DNA of 64,000 nucleotides from Pteria penguin (taxonomy: Eukaryota > Mollusca > Bivalvia > Pterioida > Pteriidae): NCBI GenBank assembly GCA_035048485.1, contig CM068583.1, forward strand, positions 22,171,341 to 22,235,340, written 5' to 3'. This document shows positions 27,801 to 42,800 of this stretch, piece by piece (the stretch's first letter is position 1; every line of letters begins with the position of its first letter). The notes below the pieces were generated by a model. That model made no database searches. It was not told where the DNA came from and saw only the letters and a program-made list of their open reading frames with translations. Made by a program: the position numbers and the translations under genes.

Positions 27801-30800
27801 ATTTTAGTTGATACCGTTAATACCAGTATAGAAGCAGGAAAGACTACTCCACGGGATTCAGCTGTAATTGTTCAACTTAAACAGATGTTGACAGACGTTG
27901 ACTGTAATAAGCTGTATAGCAGTATCCAGGAGGCCAAGAATGATGTGTCAGGTTAGTGATGTGAATTATAGACATAAACAAGCTGTGTTTGTGAAACACT
28001 AATGCCCCTAGCGGCACCAAAGTAAAAAAAAGTTATTTTTAGGGTGAAGGTCATTGTCAAGGTCAAAAGGTCATGGACCTTGGTGTCATTTGAAAGGGCA
28101 TCATTAGTTGAGTATGCATGTGAAATATGAAGTCTCATACCTCATGGTTCAAAAGTTATGGCCAAGGTTAAAGTTGACAAACAGACAAACAAACAAACAG
28201 ATGGACAGACAAACAAACAGACAGGCAGACAGGACAAAAACAATATGCCCCCCATCTATGGATACGGGGGTATGAAAAACGAAAGGTGCTGATTTTAATG
28301 TGTATAATGCATTTTCAATATCTGTACTGTAACGCTTTTGATAAAACATTTTGAAATTCACATATAAAGTAAAAATGAACTGCGTTTGTATAGTTAGGTT
28401 ATGTACTATAATGTCACTACATAAAATCTATAGGTTTGCCATGGCGTTATTGGTATTTTGTACATGTTGTTAATTTAATTCAGTCTTTATTATCAGCTTT
28501 GACAACCGTGGAGATTTTAGAAAAGGATTTAAAAGTGTTGACTGAAGGTCAGCTGACTGTTGCTATGGCTTCAGTTCCTGTGAATATTATGGTAAAGTAT
28601 TTATAGATTTTCTTTCATGTTAATTTTCTGTCAAAGAAAATTTGAAACATAAGCAATTTTCAGTTTTTGTATAAATATTCACACATAGACCTATAGTTTA
28701 TTTTTATAATGAGATTAAATGTAGGTGCTCATCTAACTGTTCCTGGTTTATCAATTTCTCCAGAGAGTTATGTTCCTTTAAGTAATGAAATCTTTTGATT
28801 GTAATTGCTTGTTTGAAATTCATTGTTTTATGTCACACTCTGTGAGTTTGCTTATGAACCCTTAATTCAGTGTTCTAGAATTCCCATTATCTAATACTCA
28901 AGATAAGTCAAGCCCAAGGTCAGGTATTCAGAAATCAGAGAGACAATTACTGGTACTTGTTGGTGACTGAATTTTTAAGTACCAGCTAATCACTAATTAC
29001 ATAATTTTTACAATGCATGATTTATTCACAATAATTGTAACTGTTTAAAAATTGTGTTCAATTTAATATAATGTTTGACCTCATTTACTGTCTTCTTGCA
29101 ATCACCTTATTTAGCAGGGCTGTAGGAAACATTTCAGAAGGGGGTGGGGTGTAACCTTGATTTTGTTTTATTTTGTAATGTGATAAAAAATTGATCCATG
29201 ATAGATTCCTTAACCCTCCCCCCTACTTCCCAAGTTCCAAAGGGCTTGAGTTGTATGAAATTTTTACAGTCAGTATAGATCATTCTTTGTGCTATATCAA
29301 GATCATGAAGAATTTGTGCTGGCTTTTTCCTTTCTTTATAAAAAGGATTTGTGCCAATTAAAAAGTTATCTTTAATAAAGAAGGATATTTGCCATTTATG
29401 CCTAATGTAAAAGAAATAATCAAGAGAACTTAACATTAGATAGTATAAAAAGTAATCCTTGTAATTATTCAGTTTTAAAAAGTTATGATATAAATATCAT
29501 TATTACATGCAAATTGTTGATACATGTATATAGTTTACATACAACATACATTTACATTCTTCTTAATTGCTTGATTTCATAAGTAAATCTTACATTATGG
29601 AACAGTAAACAAAGTCAAAAGGACATGACGAAAGTCACAAATACAGGGAACAAACACAACATAGTGTAACAAGTTTAAAGACAACATAAGTCTCTGTACG
29701 AGTTGACATCAGTGAGCATGCCCTGCTCTGTGTATGGCACCTGTCATGAAGTCCCTGCACCTTACTAAGCATTTTTTGTCTCCAAAAATGGCAAGAGTCA
29801 TTTCAGACATTGAAACACCACTTGGAATAGTCATGGTAATGCCTATAAAAGTTCTTCAAACTTGATTTCTACTCCCCTTGATGAGACTTGTCTTTAGCAA
29901 CCTCTTTGTTCAAAATTGAAGTATGGTGTAAAATATTGTTATATCGTAGAAGAAGCTCTAGGCTAACAAATTAGCAGTGAAATGTATACACCATATGCAC
30001 TCCTCTTCACCTGAGACATTCACACTGTCTTACTCTATGTATGGTAATGAGAAGGATTGTTATATTCACAGAGTCTGGAGTTACGGGATGGCTTCATGGG
30101 TGATATGGAAGGATTTTGTCAGAAACATTCCTCTAATTTGTTAGTCATCATGACAATGCATGTGGAGGAGGATGGTCCCCACAGAGAATTAGCTGTCTAC
30201 TCGGACAATAAACATTACAGAGAAAAGGTAATTTATCAAATACATAATCTAACAAATTCTAGAATAATTTAATGATAGATTTATCATTCTCCCATATTCA
30301 CAGAGTTATTCTCATATTTACTGCAAAATGATAAGCCTGTCTCCCACAGGGGGGTGGAAGATAAGCTACACAACCTAATTCACGCTCAATGTTATCATGA
30401 CGTAATAAGCAAACATGACATACGTCAACGTCAAGCAACCTAATTTTTGTTCATTTTCCAAGAAAACGGTAGGGAAAATGACAAATTAAGGGGCAAATTA
30501 TTGAATGGGAGAAAAATAATCTACCGCTATTGTCTGGTGGTGACAGAGAAATCAACTAACGTGTCAAATTAGCTTAGTCAATGCCGAGGCATGGAGTAGA
30601 TCTAGGTTTTAACACCAGTGCACTGTGCGCCTGAGTTTGAAACTATGCCTACACCATTTATAAGACACCAGGGCACCGTGCGTCTGAGTTTGAAACCATG
30701 CGTACACCATTTATAAGACAGTTAACTGCTCTGACAATATGAGATAACCAACATGTCACATATCTGGCACTCGTCACAATTAAGGTACATTTTTCATTTA

Positions 30801-33800
30801 GATTGAAAGTCATGCAATAACAAAATAGGAGAAGCACTGGTTATTGCATTTGTGACTATAAACTTCTGTAAACATAATTGTTTACCACGTAGGTAGAACA
30901 GAGGAAAACACTGCAAATATGTGACAATTACTCAAATATTGCGAACAGTATAAATTCATACTATAAAAGAAATTCTAGAAAATTTAATATGATATGTATT
31001 CTCATTATATGCTGTAAAGAGAGACTAATTACTTTACACCATACAGAAAGCAATGTAAACAATTGAAAGGCCAAGGGGGAAAGATTTTCATAAAGAAAAT
31101 GTACGATTGCATTGATATGTAATAACACATATACCTCGAAGATAAACTTATATTCCGCACTATTCAACATTACTATAGCAATGATATGGTAATAGTTAAA
31201 ACTATCAAACCCATAGAGTAAAAAAAAATTAATTATTTACACAATTATAAATCTGTAAAGAAAGTGCAGTAAGTCTTGTTTCCTACTGACGAAAAAAAGA
31301 ATCTGGCAGAGGTGCTTAGATAGAATTTGTTACTAGAATGATTTATTCTTGAATCATGTAATTAAGTTTCAGATTATCGAATATGTGATGATGTTTCAGA
31401 AACATTTGCCACATTAAAGTACATGATCATATTGAAGATAATGATGAATGCCACATTTGCTTCTACAAGTCTCTGAAGTCGCCATATGTTTATAAATATA
31501 CTTTATATTGAGTATTTTACATCGCTAATTAATAAAATCATATTCTGACAAATGGAGAGTACAGTGGCAATTATCAGATTTCTTATTTTACAGATGGTAT
31601 CAGTGCTTCAGAATTCCAAGGACCCTGATTTGTTATTAACTTCTCTTTCTACAAATGAAGACAATTATCTAAAATTCACTCAAGGAAATGTGAAAGCTTC
31701 TAGGAAAAAAGTGCTTCCCATTGTGAAACAGACCATGAAAGAGAGTTTACATAGCCTACCTCAAACTGACCAATTTGAAGATACTTTACTTGATTTTGGG
31801 ACCCAGAATGACCAACCAACAAGTGCTTTACTAGATATAAAACCTCAGATCAACCAAACATCAGATGCAATGTTAGATTTAAGTTTTCCATCTTCTAATC
31901 CTAGAGTTTCTAATAAGAATTCTAATACAAATCTCCTAGGTAATGTAGATTTACTCTCACCACATGGTGAATCTGAACTTGGGCCAAATACTAGTCAAAA
32001 TTCACTTTCTGAATTTGATATATTTTCAAGTTCTGCTTCTGTTGGTGATACTGGAGAGACAAATACAGACCTTCTGAACTTTGACTTTACAAGCTCTGCT
32101 CTATCGAGTAGTGCTTCATGTGATAATAAAAAGACAAATACAGACATGCTGAACTTTGATCTCTTGTCAGATGTGAATTCAGTCGCCCCCAATCCCTGTG
32201 ATACACAACACACTAGTCAAAATGTTGATCTTCTTTCAGGTTTGCAAACTGAACTAAATCCTTCCACTGTTAAAATAAAATTACATATATCAGATTCAAA
32301 TGAAAAAGGGCAGGAAGGAATTGGTAGTGATAATGTAGATCTCCTTGGTGACTTGACAGAAGCTGATATAATGGAATCACCCCTACGTACCCCAGATATA
32401 GTAGTCAGTGGTCAGCATTCAACAGTGTCATCAGGTCCATCGTCAGCATTTCCCAGCGTACCTGTTACACCTCCAAACAGTTATGTTATTGAAAATTTGT
32501 CAAAGGAAACTTATCTTCCGAGCTTCAATAGCTCAGAAATGGTACAGAAAATAAATGAGAAGAAGGAGCTATTTCTTGGTGCTAGTTTGGATGAAGATAA
32601 CAAAGAAGTAAATGTGCCATACACTCCTCAAAATAGTTTAATGGATACTCATTTTGATCAGTATGCCAAAGATCATGGTCTTCCGAGCTTCAACAGTTTA
32701 GATATGGTGCAACGAATTCAAGAAAAACGATCATCACTTTCTGGTAATGTCGATGTGGGCGCTGAAAATAATGGTGTACCTTTCACTCCCCAGAATAGCC
32801 TATGTGAGAACAGGTTTGAAGACTTAATCAGAGAACATCCTTTACCTAGTTTTAATAGTTCTGATATGGTACAAAAAATTCAGTCCAAAAGGCAGTCGTT
32901 GAATGAGGAGTCCAGTGAGAGTAACCAGGATGTGTTGGGTGCTATCAATATTCCGAGCAACTTTACCCCTTTTACCCCACAAAATAGTTTTATTGATAGT
33001 TCGATGAACATTAATAATGACAAAACAGTAAATGCATCGCTATTGCATAAACGATTAAGTGAAGTAGATATCTTTACGGAAGCTGCAAATACTGCTGATA
33101 CAGTAAGGGGAGGAAATACTTTAGATACTGAATTGGAAGTTTGTGCTCAGCAAAATGTTGTTGCTATGAGTATAGCCCAAGAAATGCAAGTTGAAAATTC
33201 AGCAGAGATAGAAAATTTACTTGATTTGGATTTTTCGGACAAAGATGACCCAGATGATGCAGATAAACATGAACAGAAGACTAATGTACAAGATCCATTC
33301 AATTTGCATGCTAATCTGTCAACATCCAATCAGGAATCAACAAATTCGAATTTGAATTCATTCACATCCAGTCAAATTACAGAAGCAGCTAATGAAGCTG
33401 CTATTGAGGAGGTATCAGTGGCTTTTACACAAGAACTTTTACAGGGTGTCTTGGAGGGAATTAATAAGCCAGATCCAGATAATGGCCAAACAAATGAAAC
33501 ACTGATACAGAGTCCAGACAGTCAAAATTTAGTTGAGCAAGCTGATACTAAAGGTTAGTTTGATATCTGTTAAAAATGTTTTTGGCTGCAGTTCGAGGTA
33601 TTTTCAGTCTGAAGATTGATTCTGCCTTTCTGTCAGTTTTCTTACAGGTTTTTGATTAATCCAAAATTTCAGAGCTTAGAAAGACCACAATCAGGCTAGG
33701 GAGAAAATGAAAGCAATGTGAGCCCTATTTTACTGTAATCTGGCTTTGCAGTCCAGCCATACCACCTTTAGCTGTTTCTTGTTCTGCAATATATAAATAG

Positions 33801-36800
33801 TTATCTTTAAAAGTTTTGTACATTTTTTACATGAACATATATGCACTTTTTTAGTATTGATTTTGTCATTTCATATGATGCCATTTATGCTGAATAGGCT
33901 TTAAATGAATACCAAGAATTTTCACGAGAAATTGTTAATATGATATACCGTATAGAATTTAAAAAAAAACTTTGGATGGAGAAAATAACACATATCAAAT
34001 AAGTGTACAAATTTTACTGGTTTTTTTTCGTCAGTGTTCAAAAAGGTTCCTAGTTCAAGTGGTATGACAGTAGAAACCGATTACCTGCCAAAAATGGACC
34101 CTCTTCATGGTAACCTTGACTTTATTGCTGGAAATGACACAGAGATTGTGGAGAGTTCTAGCTTTCGGAAAATAAGTGGCGAGGAAACAATGGCAGTTTG
34201 TAGCACAAAAGAAGATAAACTTTTAGGTATTTAAATCAGGTTTTAATTCATCTGAGCTTAATGTATCCATTTTACTGTTGTTTATTAAAAATTTCCTCAT
34301 AATTTCTTATTGATTTATTCAATATAGAGAAGTCATAAAGCCCTTATTTGCATACTTTTATGAGAAAATATCTATGTCAAAGGTTATTTAAAAGTTTCAT
34401 GTCAAGATTGACTTTTTTTATATTTTATGACTTTTATTTCTATTGTATTTCTGTTGTTGATATAGGCCAATACTGGCATGCTGTAGATAGTGGTCAAAAT
34501 CTTTTTATTAAAATCCATATATTTCAAGAGTTAATTCAATTTTCTTAATTTCTATGAATTCTATCTTATTGCTAGGACTGAAATGCTGAAGGGTAGCTTT
34601 TTCCCTGCTGGGGCCAATTTTTATGCCCTTGTCATAGGCATGGAAGGAGGCATTTAATGTTTGATTTTTCTGTCCTTCTGTCCTTCCATCATTCCGACAT
34701 GGGATTGGTTTCTGGATGATAACTAACATTCCTTGCATACTATCCATACCAAATATTGAATATATGAATACTTATCAAAAAGGAAAAATGACTATTGATA
34801 TTGAGTTCAGTAGGTCAAAGTTCATGGTCACTATTGATAAAAACAGATTACAGCAGTTATTGATATCTAGTCCATAAATCAAGTACCATACATCATATGC
34901 AAATGAAATTTGAATGTAATGATACTTATCAAAAGAGAAAGATGCCTATCAGTGATAGGGTCAGTAGAACTAGTCAAGGTCATGTCTTGTAAGGATGATA
35001 GATGAGATTGCCTTGGTTAGTAGTGGTCTCTACTTCGGTTAATAGTGGGGGTATATATTGGAATCACTTTGTCCATCTGTCTGTCCAGAAAATCTTTGGT
35101 CATAACTTTTGAACCAGAAGAGACGGTGCTTTCATATTAAACATGTGTTTTCCTCATGGCAAGACTTTTCAGTCGGCACCAACATTTTTCACCCCTTGAC
35201 CTTGACCTCCATGTTTGATTTACTTTTGGAAAATTTCAATTTTGCCATAACTTTTGAACCAGAAGAGATGGGGGTTTCATATTACACATATGTGTTCCTT
35301 GTGGCAAGACCTTTTTCTTGGCACTAACATTTTTCACCCCTTGACTTTGACAGCCATGTTTGACTATAAGTATGGGCAGAGGGTATAAATCCTGCTATGC
35401 AGACAGCTCTAGTTAAGGTTAATGATCCAAAGTTTACAGTCATCTGTTAGTAGTCAAAACCCATTAGACCAGAGAATACATGTATCTGCAATTTTTTTTT
35501 CAAGCAGTCAGTTGCTCTGAATAAGTAAATTTTGTACAGGTGAGCAACATGGGTTTCATTTTCTCTCTCATAAGCATAGGTGAAAAAATCATGGGGCACT
35601 ATTAAACCATCATTAAACAAAATATATTGCGGATATAATGTAAGAATGATGACTTTAGTACAAATGCATGTCTGTCTGTTTATGTCCATACAAAGGATCT
35701 TTGTTCACTGTATCAGGAGTTGTATGTACTTAAAACTGGTTCCAAATTTTTATGTATGTATTCTAAATTGTTTTACTCTAAAGATCCCAGAGGTTTATAC
35801 ATAAGAAAATTCCAGTGACATTCTTCTATTATGAATAATCTTTCACAAATGGCTAGGTCTTTTGTAAAAAAACATAAAAGCAGGATGCAGATCATTCAGA
35901 ATCCCCTCTCTGTCTATAAATAGACTTCCTGTAAAATGCTTATCACCGTTACAGCTTTAAAGGCTTTATGTATACGAAGTTAAACATTGAAAAGAAAACT
36001 AATCGCTGTATAGAAGGACATATTTCTGGTTTTGTAAGTATCTAGTTATGTATTTATCAATAACACCAGTATTGAATATATCTACACATTTATACCAATG
36101 TGATACATGTATGTTCTATCTGAAATTGTAGACCCTGTGAATGAATCGTATGGCTCCTCTGCCCAGGCAGTAAATAGTTTTGCAGAGAACTTATCTGGAG
36201 AGCTAATGGAAAACGTTATCTCTGAGGTCAAACTGGTTTCTGCTGTTGATGAGCAAAGCCATTCAAACGAAGAGGAGCCCAACCATGGGGAGAAAAGTTA
36301 TTTGAATGAAGAAGTTGAACCAGAACATGGATCAGACCACTCGATGTCAAAGTCACAGTGTGAAAGTGAGCAGACTTCTTCATTGTATGCTGAACAGTTG
36401 GCTGCTCAGACATTAAATGAAGCTGTACAAGATGCAAAGCAACATGAAACGACCACACAGAATGTACGAAATATAGATAGAAAACTTCTGAGAAAAGATA
36501 CTGGATCAGATATTAGCTCTGAAGAATTAGTGTCTATAGAGGAAATGATATCTGATTCTAGTGACGATGAAATTCTTACACCAAGTGAAAATGCACCAAA
36601 GGTACCTGTTCCTTTAGATGCAGGACTGCTAAAAGAGGGGATTAGTTCCAGTCCTTTAGATTCCTGTTCAGAAAAGGACATGGAACTAAGCAATGATGAA
36701 ATAATAGAAGTGTGTAAAGAAGGTGAAAATATAGAAAGAATGAACATTGGTACTTCTTATGATTTAAATGGTTGTGTTACACCACTTCCTGATGTAAGTA

Positions 36801-39800
36801 GTGGTGAAATTAGGTCAGACATCAGTAGTGGGGGGATCAGCTCTCCATTAACTAATGAGGATTTATTGATTAAGGATGAGTCCGTGCAGAGTTTGAATTC
36901 TTCAACATCATCATCAGAAATAAGTTCTACCTCTACAGAAGGAAGTTATAAAGTGATTCAGACTCCAGATCTACCCCTTGATGAAGATGTGTTGTCAGAG
37001 GAAGTTCTGGAGAGTCAGAATGGAAATGGAGTTCAGTTTGTAAATCAGATTTCAAAATCTGCTGAAAAAATGAGACTGGAATCTGTTTTAAAGAGTAAGA
37101 AACGATTAAATGTTAGCAAGCACTTGAGCATAAGTAGTGAGAGTATGACCTCAGACAGTGAAGCGAAAGGGGACCTTACACCACTGGAAGACTTAGCAGG
37201 AGTTGGAGACAATAATTCTGAAGAAAGTACAACGACCAGTAGTAATGGGTCCGACAAAAAAGTAATATCTATATTACCGGAAGCCTTAGCTTTTGATGAG
37301 GAAGATGACAGGATGAGATCAGAGTCAGAAAATTCTATTTCTGATAAAAATGACGTTAAGGAAGTTCAGAAGGAATATTTTAATACCACAGCTGGTCGAA
37401 TAAGCATATTATGTGATTCCAATACAGGTGTCGAAGAAGCTAGCCACAAAATAGAAGATGACTCTGCAGGACAGGTAGGAAAGATGATTGCACGTACCAA
37501 TGGTTTGATTGCACAGGTGGATATAGTTCTTGCACTTTCTCCTGACATTTCCTCTCACTGCATGGAATCCTCTTCACAGGTATTGATATGTCTTTGTTTG
37601 TTTGCACAAAAACCCAGTAACAAATCCAGTTAATTAGTATGGGACGGAAAACCTCTCCAGATAGCTGAATTCTTTTATATTGTGAAAAGCACCATCTTTT
37701 CAAAATATTGTGAAAATAAGTAAAATCTTAAACATTTTGTCCCTCCAAGAATACTCTTTACATGAACTTCTGGATCTGCTACCTCTCTCCTATATTTATA
37801 TGCTGTCTGTAACTTGAGATTTATCTGTCTGTCTGTCTGTGTTTACATTGTCTATCCTGTAGTCATTTCCTGCAATATAGATATAGTATGTGTGATTATT
37901 GATGATATGATAAGGAAGAAGTTACTCACTACTTGGATGCTCCTGGTAAAAAAAGACTTGGGACATACAAACATTCATCTTCACAATGTCAAGGTTTTGC
38001 TATTCTTTCCCTTAAATATACCCGTTATAAAAACTGTTATTAGAAATTTGGCTAACAAATTTATCTTTAAATGGTACCAAGTGTACAGGAGACAGTTCTC
38101 AGTAAACAGCACATTGGTATTACAATGTCATATTTATATGGATATTCTACAATGGAAAGATCATGATAATCATATTCTTCCTTCGTCATATATATGTGTG
38201 TGTGACTGTGTGTGTATGGTTGTGTGTGTGTGTGAGTGTGTGTGTAAGTTGTAATAATTATGTTCATATTATGATTTCCGATGGGCAGAAATAAAATAAT
38301 GTAGGGTTTAGCCCAATTTTGAATAGCCACTTTTGTCAACTTGAAGGGTTTGTATGTTGGACGGAATTACAAAGCTATTTGGTCCGTACAAGTACATATA
38401 CAACAATGTATATCTCTTCAACTGTTAGGATGTTTACCAAATTTGGATTAAATGCATATAGAATGAGAGAGACTGTGGTATCATTCTGACATCTATTTAT
38501 CTGTATGTCCACATGTACAGTGTACGTGTCCACGCTTCTCCTCTACAACCATTACAACTATAAATGATTTGGTTGTATCTAAAAGAATATAAGTTAAGGT
38601 AGCTGCAAGACGTGGCCCTGTTTTGATGATATCAACATAGGGCCACGTCTTGGGGCTGAAGTTAATGGTTGAATTATCATTCTTCTATACCTAAGGTGAA
38701 ATAGATTTGCTTGTTCTTTAACTTTATTTGGACATACATGTATGAATTGTTGATGGAAGTGTAAATTACTGTAATGATATCACATTTTTTTTCAAATATT
38801 TGAATTCCTATTAATAAACGGTTGGAAATGAATATAAAAATGATCTTTAATTATAGACATTGAAAGCAGTAGCAGAATTATTCATTAAAAATTGTGAAAT
38901 AGTAAAATTAACACTTATATAAAAGAAAAAATTAAAATTTGAATAATGATTGTGAAGAGGAGAAAATATGTTTGACAAAATTTGAAGCTAGGTAATGAAA
39001 ATAATTATGATAATGTGAAATAGTGGAGGGAAAATAGTTTTTAGAATAGCAATAACATGCGATGTAATCCTTATGATTAAAATCTAACAAAATTTCTGGG
39101 GCTTGGAATATTTCGTAAAGTATGCAAAGATATTTTGTTTATAATTTCTGTTAATTTGGCATGAAATTAACTTACATTATTTATACTGTGTAGATATTGA
39201 ATAAATATACCATTCCACACTTCAGACTAAAAGTTAAGAATTACAATTAATACAACTAATACATATGCTGGTGTCTTGTGCATTTTGTAAAAGTTGTCAA
39301 ACAGCAGAAAGTAAACACATCTTGATTTGACATTATCAACAACAACAACAACAACAACAAAAACAACAGATATCACTTATCAGGGTACTCCAAGGCTAAA
39401 TTCATAAAGTGGTATTTTAATAATTGCCAATCTAGTGAAGAATGACTCTTAATTTCCTATCTCATGGGTATAGGACCCATTTCCGAGTAGGTGAATGAAG
39501 CTGGTTCTGATAACATTAGCAGTATAACATTGTAATTGAGGCTATTGTAAAAAAAATAAAAGAGTTGGTGCGAAGTCATTATTTTGTTATTTGTATTGGC
39601 AAAATGACTGAGAGGCATATAGCATTGGGTATGTCTGTATATTTGTCCCTCTGCCTTGTTTTCAGAAATTTTGCCTCATTTTTTTGTTGTATTGTCATTT
39701 TATTGTCATTGCACAAGTATCTGGACTTGGATGTAACAAACGAGCCAAAAATACTCCAGATTTCATGTCAAAAATGATAAACACACTTAAACATCCAGTT

Positions 39801-42800
39801 TGCATGAGTGTGCATGGTAACAAGGTTGATTTTTAAAGTATTAAGACTTCCTTTTTATAAGTGAGAGTGAAACACGTCTGTTCCTGGTACATACAAGACA
39901 TGTAAAGGGAAATAGTTACTTGATTATGTGTGTATGTGAGGTGGATGACGTTATCCACATGCAGGAACAAACTTATCAAGTATATGATGATAGAAGTAAA
40001 AGCGATGATGTGTTATAGGAAATATTTTTGTGCTTCTTTTTTGGTTTGTGGAATGGTTATCTTTATATAAAGTGAGATTAGAACTTGAAATTAGGGTATC
40101 AGTTATTGTCTGGAGTTAATAGATTAAAACCCCATCTTTATCAGCATCATTCTCAAGATAATCTTAATTTTATCTTCTTAATCTGAAGGTTTGCCAGCAT
40201 TTTGGAAGTTTGTAATGCAAATGTTAAGATTGCAAAAAATGAAAAAAAAATCGATGATAAAGTCATCATTAAGCTACGGATGACATTATTTAGATTTCAC
40301 CAGCAGTAATCTAGTTGGAGTTACCTCCCGTTGTCGGCCATGTTTGTGGTCAAGCAGGAATTTTTGCCTCATGTCCATGTTTTGATTAATTATTTTGAGA
40401 AAGTTGTTAATATTTACACTTCTTTGGAAACGTTTTTACTTTGCCGAGTATCTCAAACTTGCCTAAGTATAGCAAGGAAAAGCAGAAGACATCTTACCAA
40501 GCTGTATGACACAAATCACTAAGGATATGCACATCAAACATGATTATAGCCTAATAAACACAGAAAACAACATAACAAAAATATTCGATTGTATTGCAGT
40601 TACGATACCGACTTAGGTCGGTCAATTATAAGAGAAAACAGAAGACATCTGACGAAGCTTTATGACACAAATCACCAAGGACATGCGCATAAACATGATA
40701 ATAGTAAAAAAAACCCCACAGAAAACAATCACTCAGTTGGTGTGGTTAAAAAACAATTCGTGTGGTTAAAGTAACTAACAAAAAAAAAAACATTTCAAGT
40801 TTGCAAAAATCTCCCGACTTGATTTGTTTAATTCATGAACAAATATTCAGCCATATAGATAGTTTATGAAAGCACGAAGTTTAATTGGAGTTCATGCGCG
40901 GATCCAGAGGGGTAAACCAGGGATCTGGACCTACCTCGAGATTAGGCGAATTTTTTTTTTTTTTTTTTTTTGTTATTTTTCGACGTAAAATAAGTAATTT
41001 TACACACAAAACATGGATGGACCCCCTCTGGGAATATTCACTAAGGGTGGACCCCCTCTCATCAACATTTCTTGATCCGTGCTTGAAGTTACTTCCCTTT
41101 TCCGTCATTTTGAGGTGAAGCTGGTTTTTGCTTCATATTCATACCAAATGTATTGAATATTTTCTAGAAAGTTGTCTATATTTTCACTCCTCTGAAAACA
41201 TTTCGACATAGTTCAATGGTTTTATTATTGCATAACATTGCAAAAAAAAAAAAATCAAGAAGCATCCTTACTTTGGAGAAATTCCTTACACAGTATGATT
41301 GATTTATGCACAATTGTTTAACCAAATACCTCAAAGATGAATGAAAAGGGAAGTAACTCCTATTAACTTTTATGCATTCGAAAACTATCTATACCTCAAA
41401 GATGGCGGACAATTTGCCACAAGGGAAGTAACTCCAAAGAAATTTCATGCTAACGAAACTTGTCTAATGTCATCTTTAAGGAAGGAGTATAGTACAGTTG
41501 CAACTCTGTATAAGGGAAGAGACTGTCATATGTCATCAACCGAAAATCATAACATTACTATGCAGGACAACGCGTTGAACCTTAATAGTAGTTTAAGAAT
41601 TTGTAGTAGGCGACACAATCGAGTGCATTTTGTGTGTAGCTGTGGAAATTTTTATAAGGCTAATTGATGATATCTTTTGAATCCCTAATAAGGCACTGAA
41701 AGATTAATCGTAATCTGTGATCATACTCAGACATACATTGTTGGTTTTTAAAAGCGTTAAGAATTCCTACTACGCTTAGTATGTAGCATACAAAGATCAT
41801 GATTTTACTAGTGTTCGATTTTATAGAAATGGAAAAGCACATCATATATAATATATTAACCATATACCTATTGAATGTCGTCACATTCTTATGAGGGGTC
41901 CAATGGTATCGCACTGGACTTCAGATCTGAAGACCCCGATTGGATCCCGGCTTCTGGTTCACATTTGTCTAAGGTGATTTATCATCTTCTTCCTCCCTAT
42001 CAATTATATCTAAAACAGTCTAAAACTGAGGCCCCGTGTCACGGTATACTGTCCCGTGAGACAGCATAAAATTGCAAAAAATGAAAAAAAAAAATCGATG
42101 ATAAAGTCATCATTAAGCTACGGATGACATTATTAAAATTTCACCAGCAGTAATCTAATTGGAGTTAACTCCCGTTGTCGGCCATGTTTGTGGTCAAGCA
42201 GGAATTTTTGCCACATGTCCATGTTTTAATTAATTATTTTGAGAAAGTTGTTAATATTTACACTTTTTGGAAACGTTTTACTTTGCCGAGTATCTCAAAC
42301 TTGCCTAAGTATAGCAAGGAAAAGCAGAAGACATCTTACCAAGCTGTATGACACAAATCACTAAGGACATGCACATAAAACATGATAATAGTCTAATAAA
42401 CACAGAAAACAACATAACAAAAATATTCGATTGTATTGCAGTTACGATACCGACTTAGGTCGGTCAATTATAAGAAAAAAGAGAAGACATCTGACTTAAC
42501 CATATACCTATTGAATGTCGTCACATTGTTATGAGGGGTCCAATGGTATCGCACTGGACTTCAGATCCGAGGACCCGGATTGGATCCCGGCTTCCGTTTC
42601 ACATTTGTATAAGGTGATTTATCATCTTCTTCCTCCCTATCCATTATATCTAAAACAGTCTAAAACCGAGGCCCCGTGTCACGGTATACTGTCTTGTGAG
42701 ACAGCATAAAATTGAGGCCCCGTGTCACGGTATACTGTCCCGTGAGACAGTATAAACCGAGGCCCCGTGTCACAGTATACTGTCCCGTGAGACAGTATAA

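Noticed and set aside
31552..31593. ATG at 31552 as the start of a separate 668-codon gene
   Set aside because: The first 14 codons are intron; the sequence after the acceptor continues the Prune C-terminal alignment from exon 7 in phase.
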